From assembly GCA_002494215.1 (NCBI GenBank), contig DLBF01000184.1, positions 1 through 13,235 of the forward strand: a DNA stretch of 13,235 nucleotides, written 5' to 3'. The notes under the pieces were generated by a model that was not told the DNA's origin, made no database searches, and saw only the letters and a program-made list of their open reading frames with translations. Source of the DNA: Prevotellaceae bacterium UBA7028 (GTDB lineage Bacteria; Bacteroidota; Bacteroidia; Bacteroidales; Bacteroidaceae). Every line of letters begins with the position of its first letter. Position 1 is the first letter of the stretch. Positions 6,902-13,235 of the stretch are shown in pieces. The translations under genes and the position numbers were made by a program.

Positions 6902-9900
6902 TTATTCCAATCTTGTGGTATATTTTAGTGTTACCTCACCATCCTGCGAAATCTGATCGTTGATGACATTGTCGAATATGATGTATTGCTCACTACCCTG
7001 AACAACTAAATTATCAGCATCTACCCCCGTCACCTTTTTAATGATATTGGCGAGGATGGAATATTTGCCTTTACCCGTATAGGTTACAGTATATTCTTGA
7101 CTATCCACGCTTGCACGAGTGACAGTAAACTCGCCTTCTATCAGATGCTGGATAGTGCCTTTCAGTAGAAAACCTGTACTTAGACGCTCAGCCAAAGATG
7201 TTGCTTTGCTGTTAAAGCGCTGTATGAACTGATCTATAGTTTGCTCCACGTAGTTATTGCTAACGTTGATAGTGAACTTACCTTTTGCTTCCAATGCATC
7301 ATTTTCGAACTTTGCCGTCAGATTATCTCCAATCTTCACGTTACCCAGCTGATCTACGGTGATAAAGTCGTGTCGGTTGAAGAAACGTTCTATCTCCCTT
7401 TGGAAACGTGCACGTTTATTTAGCGAACCGTCAAGGGCTACCACTGCATGAGACTCGTGGTGATAGTCTTGTTCATATCCTGTATCACCTAAATACACAT
7501 CCCACTCAAGTCCCTGTGGCGTATAGGCCAGTTCCAGATTCTCCAGCGGCTGGGTGTCAATATCTACGCCACCCTTGTCAATATCAATGGTCACAAATAC
7601 CTTACCCTTACCCTGAGGTATCTGAAAAGCGAAAGACTTCTGGTCCTTGCCATCAGGGTCAGAGAGTGTGATGTTGCTCTGCAAGCCGTTCTGCAGCAGT
7701 GAATAGATCGTGAGCGACATCGAGGCGCTTCCACGTTCGGTGATGTAGCGCTTGAATTGCTTGGCATTATCTAAATATTCCGAATCGGAAAGACGTACCC
7801 ACCAGTTAGCATATTTTGATGTTTCGCCTTTTTGGTAAGAAGAATCTATGAAACGAATAATCAGCTTGGTATTAACAACCTCTCCTATGCCTAACAATGC
7901 CTTACGGAAACGCTTGTCGGCCTCGACCTTCAGGTTGTATTTGATGGCTGTAATAACGCTTACCAACGTTCCGTTCATGAGCTCTGCGAAATACTCATCG
8001 CTGATTTGTTGCTGCAAGGCTTCACTTGGGTAAGGGTAGTGGCCGCCAACCATTTGCACATCCTTTTCACCCATACATAAGTCGTATTGGGCATTATACT
8101 TTGCTTCCCAGAACTGGCTGCAGTGCATACGTACCGCCTGCTCGATAAAGGCATTCAGCTTGCTGGCGCTCATCTTGCCTTCTGCAAAAGCCGGATAGAA
8201 ATATTGATACCAGTCTTTTGCACTTCGATAGCACGGCCCACCAAATTCTTTAGTATAGAAATAGCGGTAAGCTTCGTTAAACAAGTCGTGTTTGCGTTGT
8301 GCCACTGTCGTACCGAACTTCTCCAGAGCAATACCGATGAAAGCAACCAGTCCCATTGATGCCGTCATGATAGGTGTTCCGATAGCCGATGCAATTTGTC
8401 CGGTCGAGTAGTTTAGAATGGTCTTCAGTGTCCCTGATGCCACACCGATGTCATCGCCCTGAATGTCGGCACCTATTACGTCGAGGATGCTCAGTGCAGT
8501 TCCCAGATAGCCCATTGCGGTAACTGCATTGTCGATAGTTTCTGGACGAAAGTCAACTAATGCCTCGCCTACACCACGTACAATATTCCAAAGCCCATCC
8601 AGTCCTATGCTCTGCCAAAGTCCCATATCGTTCTTGAACTCCCTAGCCATCTTTGCGTCAGGATCATCGCTTGACACAACGTCTAACAATAGCTTTGTAG
8701 CTTCGTTGATAGCATAGAGTTCAGGTGCCATCTCGTAAAAGTCCAATGTGGCGTTATTGCTGAGCTCATCTGTTACATAGAATATGCTAAAGTAGCTCAG
8801 GTGGTTGGTGGTGATGGTAACAAGGCCTGACTGCTGGTCATATTTGAAACAAACAGGTTCCCACTCGCCTGTCTTTGTATTGTAGTAGGCGGCACAGATT
8901 TTCTCGTCAGATCCTACAGATACGGGGAAGGAAATGTCGGCAGTACCGGTCAGTTCGTGCTGTCCGTTAGATAGGCTCAAATCGACACCAAAACCTCTTA
9001 CGACGCCTTCCAGAACATTAGGTTTCAGAACGGAATTGCGTACGCAGAGTTGTACGTCATCGTCAATTACTGTTGCGTCAAAGCGAACAGAGCATTTCTG
9101 GGCATCCACTGTCAGGGTAGAGTCGTTCAACTCAAAGATTTCGGCATTCTCAAATACAAAACCTGGAATCCAAGTAATGCTGTCCAAGGCAGCAACTTCC
9201 GTGGTTATGGCCTCGTTACCATTACGTTGGATGATGATGTTCTGCCCATCATCGCTCAATGACATGCTTGTAATTTCGCTGATAGGCATACTGATACGCT
9301 GTTGTTCAGCATCGGTGCTGTTTACTACCATGTAGTACTGCTGGTTCTGAGCGGGTAGCGGGTTGTAGTCCTGGTCACCAACAATGTTCTCGAACCGTCG
9401 CCAACCAGGTGCGTCAGCGTAGAGCATCTCAGTACCTTCGGGCACATGGAGCGTAATGTCGGGCGAATTCACAAAAATGTTGTCATTGAATGTGGCATCG
9501 GTAATGACAGGCGGTGTTACTGCCAAGCACGTCAGGTCGCCCATCGTCTCACAATTAGCGAAGGCTCCTTCCATATCGATGACGGTAGCGGGGATCAACA
9601 CGTCATAATAATAATTACCAAAGGAAGCTGGCCTGGATACAATGCTGCCATATTCCATCTTAACCATGCTCTCTGGGAACTCCATCAGACCGCCAGGCTG
9701 ATTGGCAGGAGCCAGAAGGACGAGGCTGGTCTGGTTCTTGTTGTAAATGGTATAGGCAAAACCTGAGAAGTATGGATTAGCCTCATCCACTTCAAATCGT
9801 TCCAAATTTCCGTATGGTGTAATCGCACCCGTGAAAGCTGTGGGGGCGATGGACTTGACCTTCGGAGGAATCTTGAACCAGTAATTATCAGCGAACCGGG

Positions 9901-11614
9901 CACCCAGAAATACCTTCTCCCCAATGGTCTCCAGATTGGCAAAGTACGGGTTCTGGGCAAAATACGCGTTAAAGAATGCCGAAGTACCCAACGAGGTGAT
10001 ACACCCTAACCAGTCGCCACAGTCGGGTCTCGTGAGTGCAAAGGCTTCATCGCCAACCTCAAAAGCTGGGCTTCTGCTCGTTACCTGTTCCAGTTTGCAC
10101 ATATAGAATGCTTTATTGCCAATACGTCGTATGTTGCTGCCAATGGTCAGGCTTTTAACATCAGCGTTCACAAAAGACTCATCAGGAACGGTAGTCATCT
10201 TGTCGCTCAACACCAATTTGTCTATTTTTGTACCGAAGAAGGAAAAGAAATCGATGCCTTCGATGTTGTCACCTATGGTCAGTTCTGTAAAATGGCCTTT
10301 ATAGGAAAATGAATATTGGCGTATACGTGTCACTGGGTAGGTGGTCCCCTGGTAGGTTATCTCGGCAGGAATTACCAACGCTCCGTTCTCCCTGCCTGTT
10401 TCACCTGGTGTGTAGTCCAATATCTCGGCTGTTCCGTTTTTCATCAGACCATATTCTATGCCATCTATTATTTCATGGATGGCATCATAGGGACGTAGCC
10501 CCACAAGTATCCAGGCATTTTTTGCATAGAGCTTGATGGCTGCATTTTTGTAGAAACCGTCGTACGAACCGCCCCACCCGTAGTTGAAGTGGAAATAGTC
10601 GTAGCTGGTATAACCATCGCATACCAAAGCATGAACATCATCAGTAGTTGTATAATCTCCTCCCGAGTAGAGAATGGGACGATTCTGATTCAGTTCGGCT
10701 TTCATTTCAGCAAGCAATTGCGAAGCTGTTGCACTAGTATACACATGATTCCCTGGTTCATAACCAAAATTTCTGACTAAGGCATAATCCCCGGGAATTG
10801 TAGAACTTCCCTCCGGAGCGTAAATAGTACCCATAGCCTTACCTATATCAGCCAATAATTGAGCTACTGCTTGTGCCTGTGCTTCGTTATAATAGCCATT
10901 GTAAGAATCCAACATGTTATCCCAGTCATAAACATGACCGGAAAAGTCTTCTCCGTTATCTAACATGCCTATCGACTGTTTGGGCCACTTCCAGTAGTTC
11001 ATTATCTGCGCAACAGCCGTGGGTACACAACCAGACGGGCAGCCTTGTGGACACAGATTGTTGTAGGGACCCCATTGATTCCAGGTTGTGGTGAGCAACG
11101 GACCAACGACGATGTTGCCAATATAGCTGGGATAGCTGGAAACTCTACGAGGTACTGCCAATGCAGGATTTTGCCTAAGCGAATCTACTTCATTTGAATA
11201 CTGAGTAAGCAGATCTTTCAGCTGCACGGGACAATTGTTGTAATCAAACGAACCATGATCGCAATAACCCAACACCTCGTCCTCTGTGCCTGTTTCACCC
11301 GAAATTATTACAAACCCCTGGTCGCTACCCAAGTTAATAACATAAACATTATCGTTCGATGTCGCCACCTGCGAGCGTTGTGCGTAAGCCAATGTGGGTG
11401 TAGCCTTTGGGACAGGTACTTTCCGCTTGGACAGATTACGTGTAGAAGGGGACGCTGCAAAGTTACTGGCAATCTGGAGTGCCTGCTCTACGCTGACATC
11501 GTCGGCCAACACTATTTGGGTAAAGAACGAAGAATGAAGAGCAAAGAATAATAGCAGCGCAAGGAGGCGCGAAAAACGATTAACTCTAAACTTTGAACTA
11601 TATACGTTTTTCAT
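6902..11614 (-). CDS. Giant secreted C10-family cysteine peptidase with BspA-like leucine-rich repeats and unassigned C-terminal region
   Basis: 1570 residues. N-terminal signal or anchor segment (hydrophobic about 16-37, likely cut after VLA). C10 prodomain about 38-150. Catalytic domain about 165-375: Cys196 in SGCVPTAVAQIM, His328 in DVHALVCDGY, Asn344 in FHFNYGWGG, where Tyr345 replaces the usual Trp. Residues about 385-745 are BspA-type leucine-rich repeats (LTIGDNIEGI, LTIGSNIRRIGNKAF, closing with LHVPEGTEMLYADAPGW), a type linked to adhesion in Tannerella and relatives. Residues 758-815 are a short beta module also found in the upstream gene. About 820-947 is beta-rich and ends TTNHLSYFSIFYV, as in ZU5/Ig-like domains. 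Residues 951-1570 match nothing I recognise and include a small-residue-rich hydrophobic stretch (1033-1100). No T9SS sorting domain is visible at the C-terminus (ends LKYTTRLE). The start overlaps the upstream stop as ATGA, indicating translational coupling. Confidence 0.88.
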   Translation of the reverse strand: MKNVYSSKFRVNRFSRLLALLLFFALHSSFFTQIVLADDVSVEQALQIASNFAASPSTRNLSKRKVPVPKATPTLAYAQRSQVATSNDNVYVINLGSDQGFVIISGETGTEDEVLGYCDHGSFDYNNCPVQLKDLLTQYSNEVDSLRQNPALAVPRRVSSYPSYIGNIVVGPLLTTTWNQWGPYNNLCPQGCPSGCVPTAVAQIMNYWKWPKQSIGMLDNGEDFSGHVYDWDNMLDSYNGYYNEAQAQAVAQLLADIGKAMGTIYAPEGSSTIPGDYALVRNFGYEPGNHVYTSATASQLLAEMKAELNQNRPILYSGGDYTTTDDVHALVCDGYTSYDYFHFNYGWGGSYDGFYKNAAIKLYAKNAWILVGLRPYDAIHEIIDGIEYGLMKNGTAEILDYTPGETGRENGALVIPAEITYQGTTYPVTRIRQYSFSYKGHFTELTIGDNIEGIDFFSFFGTKIDKLVLSDKMTTVPDESFVNADVKSLTIGSNIRRIGNKAFYMCKLEQVTSRSPAFEVGDEAFALTRPDCGDWLGCITSLGTSAFFNAYFAQNPYFANLETIGEKVFLGARFADNYWFKIPPKVKSIAPTAFTGAITPYGNLERFEVDEANPYFSGFAYTIYNKNQTSLVLLAPANQPGGLMEFPESMVKMEYGSIVSRPASFGNYYYDVLIPATVIDMEGAFANCETMGDLTCLAVTPPVITDATFNDNIFVNSPDITLHVPEGTEMLYADAPGWRRFENIVGDQDYNPLPAQNQQYYMVVNSTDAEQQRISMPISEITSMSLSDDGQNIIIQRNGNEAITTEVAALDSITWIPGFVFENAEIFELNDSTLTVDAQKCSVRFDATVIDDDVQLCVRNSVLKPNVLEGVVRGFGVDLSLSNGQHELTGTADISFPVSVGSDEKICAAYYNTKTGEWEPVCFKYDQQSGLVTITTNHLSYFSIFYVTDELSNNATLDFYEMAPELYAINEATKLLLDVVSSDDPDAKMAREFKNDMGLWQSIGLDGLWNIVRGVGEALVDFRPETIDNAVTAMGYLGTALSILDVIGADIQGDDIGVASGTLKTILNYSTGQIASAIGTPIMTASMGLVAFIGIALEKFGTTVAQRKHDLFNEAYRYFYTKEFGGPCYRSAKDWYQYFYPAFAEGKMSASKLNAFIEQAVRMHCSQFWEAKYNAQYDLCMGEKDVQMVGGHYPYPSEALQQQISDEYFAELMNGTLVSVITAIKYNLKVEADKRFRKALLGIGEVVNTKLIIRFIDSSYQKGETSKYANWWVRLSDSEYLDNAKQFKRYITERGSASMSLTIYSLLQNGLQSNITLSDPDGKDQKSFAFQIPQGKGKVFVTIDIDKGGVDIDTQPLENLELAYTPQGLEWDVYLGDTGYEQDYHHESHAVVALDGSLNKRARFQREIERFFNRHDFITVDQLGNVKIGDNLTAKFENDALEAKGKFTINVSNNYVEQTIDQFIQRFNSKATSLAERLSTGFLLKGTIQHLIEGEFTVTRASVDSQEYTVTYTGKGKYSILANIIKKVTGVDADNLVVQGSEQYIIFDNVINDQISQDGEVTLKYTTRLE

Positions 11615-12087
11615 GATTGTCTGAATTTAAAGGATAGATTACCAGCTTTAACAATATATGTGTCCTTGCCCAGTGTCTGCAGGGGGATGGTGGTTTTGCC
11701 TTCGGCGTCAAGACGGTACTGACACACTTTTATACCCTTCAGATTATACAGGGTGACCATGGAATCTGGTTCACCGCCAATGATGTATAGTGAACCGTCA
11801 CGGAAGTTGTAGCGCACGTCTGAAGCTTTTAGCTCTTCGATGGCAGTTTCAACATCCCACTCGATCTCGAAGGCAAGCTTCTTCAATAGGTATATGGGGT
11901 ATTGTACACTCGTACTACTTGTGGTCAGCACCAACTCGTTGTTGCTGTACGTTACCACAGGTTTTTCCGTAAACGCGAACTTGGTAACATTGCCATCAGT
12001 CTGATAAATGGCAACAGCATTCTGTGCCCAAGCTCTTACGGTCAATACCAAAAACAATAAAGTGATTGTTAGTTTAGTTTGTCTCAT
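11611..12087 (-). CDS. Small secreted protein with T9SS type A sorting domain, coupled to the giant peptidase
   Basis: 158 residues from ATG 12087. Signal peptide 1-21 (hydrophobic ITLLFLVLTV, cut after AWA). Residues 23-75 are a beta module (VAIYQTDGN, KPVVTYSNNELVLTT, YLLKKLAFE) of a kind that often precedes sorting domains in Prevotella. Residues about 95-158 look like a type A T9SS sorting domain: VRYNFRDGSLYIIGG, VTLYNLKGIKV, DTYIVKAGNLSFKF. No catalytic domain lies between them, so it is almost only a secretion tag. The frame is open to an ATG at 12159, but the predicted promoter (12117-12147) lies inside that extension and the signal peptide starts at 12087. Its TGA shares bases with the ATG of the giant peptidase. 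Possible roles (inference): a sorting or anchoring partner, a chaperone, or an inhibitor of the peptidase. It does not resemble the C10 prodomain or Spi-type inhibitors. Confidence 0.8.
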   Translation of the reverse strand: MRQTKLTITLLFLVLTVRAWAQNAVAIYQTDGNVTKFAFTEKPVVTYSNNELVLTTSSTSVQYPIYLLKKLAFEIEWDVETAIEELKASDVRYNFRDGSLYIIGGEPDSMVTLYNLKGIKVCQYRLDAEGKTTIPLQTLGKDTYIVKAGNLSFKFRQS

Positions 12088-12116
12088 TCTGGTTGTCGGT
12101 TTTAGGTTTCTGGGGG

Positions 12117-12147
12117 TAAAGATATGATTAAGTGAGGACAACACAAA
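12117..12147 (-). promoter_or_regulatory. Promoter of the small protein / giant peptidase operon
   Basis: On the minus strand: TTTG (12147-12144), 19 bp, TATCTTTA (12124-12117), which is TAnnTTTG with the final G changed. It predicts transcription from about 12110 and a leader of roughly 20-25 nt to the ATG at 12087. Confidence 0.55.
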
Positions 12148-12320
12148 ACAAATCAGCATTTATTTTTATTGTCAAGCGTGAGTATTATATGAAACGAAGG
12201 GGGCAAATTCACATAAAAAAGTAAAGAGTGAATAATTTCCGCATTTTTCATTTCTGCGGGACAAAAAACAAAAAAGAACGCGAGGAAAAACATCCTTTTA
12301 CGGCAGATAAAATTATTTTC

Positions 12321-12404
12321 AAAGCTTGAAAATATATAACCAAAGTTTGAAAATATATTTTCACGGCTTGAAAATAAATTATCAAGGCTTGAAAATAGTT
12401 TTAT
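12321..12404. repeat. 21-bp tandem repeat, four units, phased A-tracts
   Basis: Four exact 21-bp periods: 12321-12341, 12342-12362, 12363-12383, 12384-12404. The shared core is A(A/C)(A/G)G(C/T)TTGAAAATA, with an AT-rich, diverged second half. 21 bp equals two helical turns, so the A-tracts fall on one face. The second unit ends in a 14-bp palindrome GAAAATATATTTTC (12349-12362). The array is about 200 bp upstream of the leftward operon promoter and about 110 bp upstream of the beta-lactamase remnant. Confidence 0.85.
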
Positions 12405-12458
12405 TACGTGCTTTTAGAGTTTTTTTTTCTGTAGGGAAAGGGACTTTTTTCACATGAA

Positions 12459-12475
12459 GGGAGAAACTTTCTCCC
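12459..12475. repeat. Perfect 8-bp inverted repeat
   Basis: GGGAGAAA and TTTCTCCC are separated by one base. As RNA the loop would need to open one pair, giving a 7-bp stem. It is preceded by T-runs and lies just before the point where the beta-lactamase-like sequence begins; it may mark the deletion border or an old terminator. Confidence 0.5.
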
Positions 12476-12507
12476 GCGGTTTTACGTGTATATTGGGGAG
12501 AAAACTG

Positions 12508-12515
12508 TATATTTG
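12508..12515 (+). promoter_or_regulatory. -7-like box before the beta-lactamase remnant
   Basis: TATATTTG fits TAnnTTTG, followed at once by CATGG. No TTTG stands at 19-21 bp upstream (the nearest is TTTA at 23 bp), so this is a weak candidate. Confidence 0.25.
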
Positions 12516-12516
12516 C

Positions 12517-13099
12517 ATGGAGATGAACCATACTGACTACCTGCCCTGTGCTCCGGATGCCAACGGAGTTTGGAGAAATACAGATGCCCCCGCATGGGCC
12601 AGCTTAATGCCGAACCAGCATTGTGGCACCTACCACTAAGCAGTCAGACGGCTCCGTACTGAGGGGTATGGTTCACGACCCTTTGGCTCGCCTGATGAAT
12701 GGAGGCATAAGTGGCAATGCTGGTGTATTCAGCAACGCTGATGACATAGCCATCCTGTGTGCCGCCCTACTGAATGGAGGCGAGTGGAACGGCACCCGAG
12801 TACTTTCTCCGCTGACCGTTGAAGCTATGCGGACGGTACCCCGTTCCGTCAGTAAGTTTGGCAGGACTTTAGGTTGGGATTGTTTCAGCCCCTATGCCAG
12901 CAACAATGGCGACCTTTTCTCTGAACAGACGTTCTCCCATACAGGTTTCACAGGCACCAGCATAGTAATAGACCCTGTGAATGACTGCGCTGTCATTTTG
13001 CTGGTAAATGCCGTTCATCCTGAAGAGGGGCACTCCAGCATGATCCGTCTTCGCTCCGTAGTCAGCAACGCTGTGGCAGGAGCTATTCTGGTTAGATAG
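12517..13099 (+). pseudogene. Remnant of a beta-lactamase-family serine hydrolase (class C-like), truncated and frameshifted
   Basis: The first frame (12517-12639) encodes 40 residues containing MNHTDYLPC, like the segment before the conserved APTT motif in this family; it ends at TAA 12637-12639. Homology then continues in the next frame, open from 12608 to TAG 13099: IVAPTTKQSDGSVLRGMVHD, LARLMNGGISGNAGVFSNAD, GWDCFSPYASNNGD, FSHTGFTGTS. The HTG at 12938-12946 is the third catalytic-box equivalent (KTG/HTG). The N-terminal half with the Ser-x-x-Lys and Tyr-x-Asn motifs is absent, so the product cannot be a working hydrolase. Such domains occur fused to GH3 hydrolases or in peptidoglycan-related esterases of Bacteroidetes (general knowledge). 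At least one frameshift between about 12608 and 12636 is needed. A downstream fragment starting at GTG 12623 could be expressed, but nothing supports that. Confidence 0.8.
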
Positions 13100-13128
13100 G
13101 GGCAAGGAGCAAGGGGCAAGGAGGCAAG
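13100..13128. repeat. Heptanucleotide repeats after the pseudogene
   Basis: Four units GGGCAAG, GAGCAAG, GGGCAAG, GAGGCAAG (the last 8 bp) start directly at the base after the pseudogene stop. The 7-bp period is the same as in the blocks at 3596-3688, with a different motif. Confidence 0.75.
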
Positions 13129-13143
13129 ACAGAAAGAAAAAAA

Positions 13144-13171
13144 AGAGGCACCCCATAAAAGAAGTGCCTCT
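13144..13171 (-). terminator. Rho-independent terminator of the leftward gene at the right edge
   Basis: AGAGGCAC (13144-13151) and GTGCCTCT (13164-13171) form a perfect 8-bp stem with a 12-nt loop. On the minus strand it is followed by a run of T, so it ends transcription coming from the right, 30 bp after the stop codon at 13202. Confidence 0.8.
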
Positions 13172-13201
13172 GAATTTTATCTTGTAATTCTCTATGCGAG
13201 A

Positions 13202-13235
13202 TTAGATCTCTGAGAAGTACTTGATTGTACGAACC
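13202..13235 (-). CDS. C-terminal end of a leftward gene, possibly glyceraldehyde-3-phosphate dehydrogenase
   Basis: The minus strand reads VRTIKYFSEI then TAA (13204-13202), followed 30 bp later by a good terminator, so a gene end here is likely. The ten residues resemble the last helix of type I GAPDH in Bacteroidetes (LVRTIK-like after the WYDNE motif), but this is too short to be sure. Confidence 0.45.
   Translation of the reverse strand, partial: VRTIKYFSEI

Larger units (their letters stand above)
12088..12516. other. Spacer upstream of the leftward peptidase operon
   Basis: About 430 bp with no convincing gene, AT-rich. It holds the operon promoter (12117-12147), a weak inverted repeat CCGCA/TGCGG (12239-12259), a 9-bp hairpin TATTTTCAA/TTGAAAATA (12314-12334) running into the 21-bp array (12321-12404), a T9 run (about 12420-12428), an 8-bp inverted repeat (12459-12475) and a -7-like box (12508-12515). 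Confidence 0.75.

Noticed and set aside
7241..11551. Many plus-strand open frames opposite the giant peptidase gene
   Set aside because: They are short, overlap a long continuous coding frame on the other strand, and have no domain signals.
12088..12159. Longer start for the small sorting-domain protein
   Set aside because: The signal peptide begins at 12087, and the predicted promoter lies within the extension.
12321..12404. CRISPR array or plasmid-type iteron origin
   Set aside because: There are no spacers, and no replication initiator gene is present; the 21-bp units resemble iterons only in length.
12454..12639. A separate small gene of 61 codons on the plus strand
   Set aside because: Its last part is the frameshifted N-terminal piece of the beta-lactamase remnant; the first 21 codons run through an inverted repeat and show no family features.
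12623..13099. An intact short beta-lactamase-like gene starting at GTG
   Set aside because: It lacks the catalytic Ser and Tyr motifs, and homologous sequence continues upstream in another frame, so it is treated as part of a pseudogene.

Overview
The window looks like a chromosomal segment from a Bacteroidales member, most likely Prevotella or a close relative. The reasons are: promoters of the Bacteroidetes type (TTTG, about 19-21 bp, TAnnTTTG), no Shine-Dalgarno sequences ahead of the genes, two secreted C10 (streptopain-like) cysteine peptidases, a BspA-type leucine-rich repeat region, and C-terminal sorting domains of the type IX secretion system (T9SS).

Left part (1-3512), housekeeping. 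A glycogen debranching enzyme, cut by the window edge, runs leftwards. A Crp/Fnr-family regulator is divergent from it, with a near-perfect promoter and a 12-bp palindrome just upstream of that promoter. miaA (tRNA dimethylallyltransferase) converges on the regulator so tightly that both stop codons lie in one palindromic TTAA. The miaA promoter fixes its start at 3512 and leaves only a very short leader.

Central part (3513-12516), a secreted-peptidase locus. The rightward gene (929 aa) is a C10 peptidase with signal peptide, prodomain, catalytic domain, a ricin-type lectin domain between two near-duplicate beta/gamma-crystallin domains, a discoidin-like domain and a T9SS type A sorting domain. 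A leftward operon faces it tail to tail. Its first gene is a small protein (158 aa) made of a signal peptide, a short beta module and a T9SS sorting domain. The second gene is coupled to it by ATGA and encodes a 1570-aa C10 peptidase with BspA-like repeats, a second copy of the short beta module and about 620 C-terminal residues I cannot assign. This giant protein has no visible sorting domain of its own. The pair is the most interesting system here: it may be a T9SS cargo whose sorting domain is on a separate, co-translated partner.

Right part (12517-13235). A beta-lactamase-family gene remnant lacks its catalytic N-terminal half and is frameshifted. It is followed by a terminator for a leftward gene whose last ten codons enter the window (possibly GAPDH).

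The spacers carry several kinds of short tandem repeat: heptamers at two places, an 11-bp array between the two peptidase genes, and a 21-bp array upstream of the leftward operon. No tRNA, rRNA, CRISPR array or transposase was seen.
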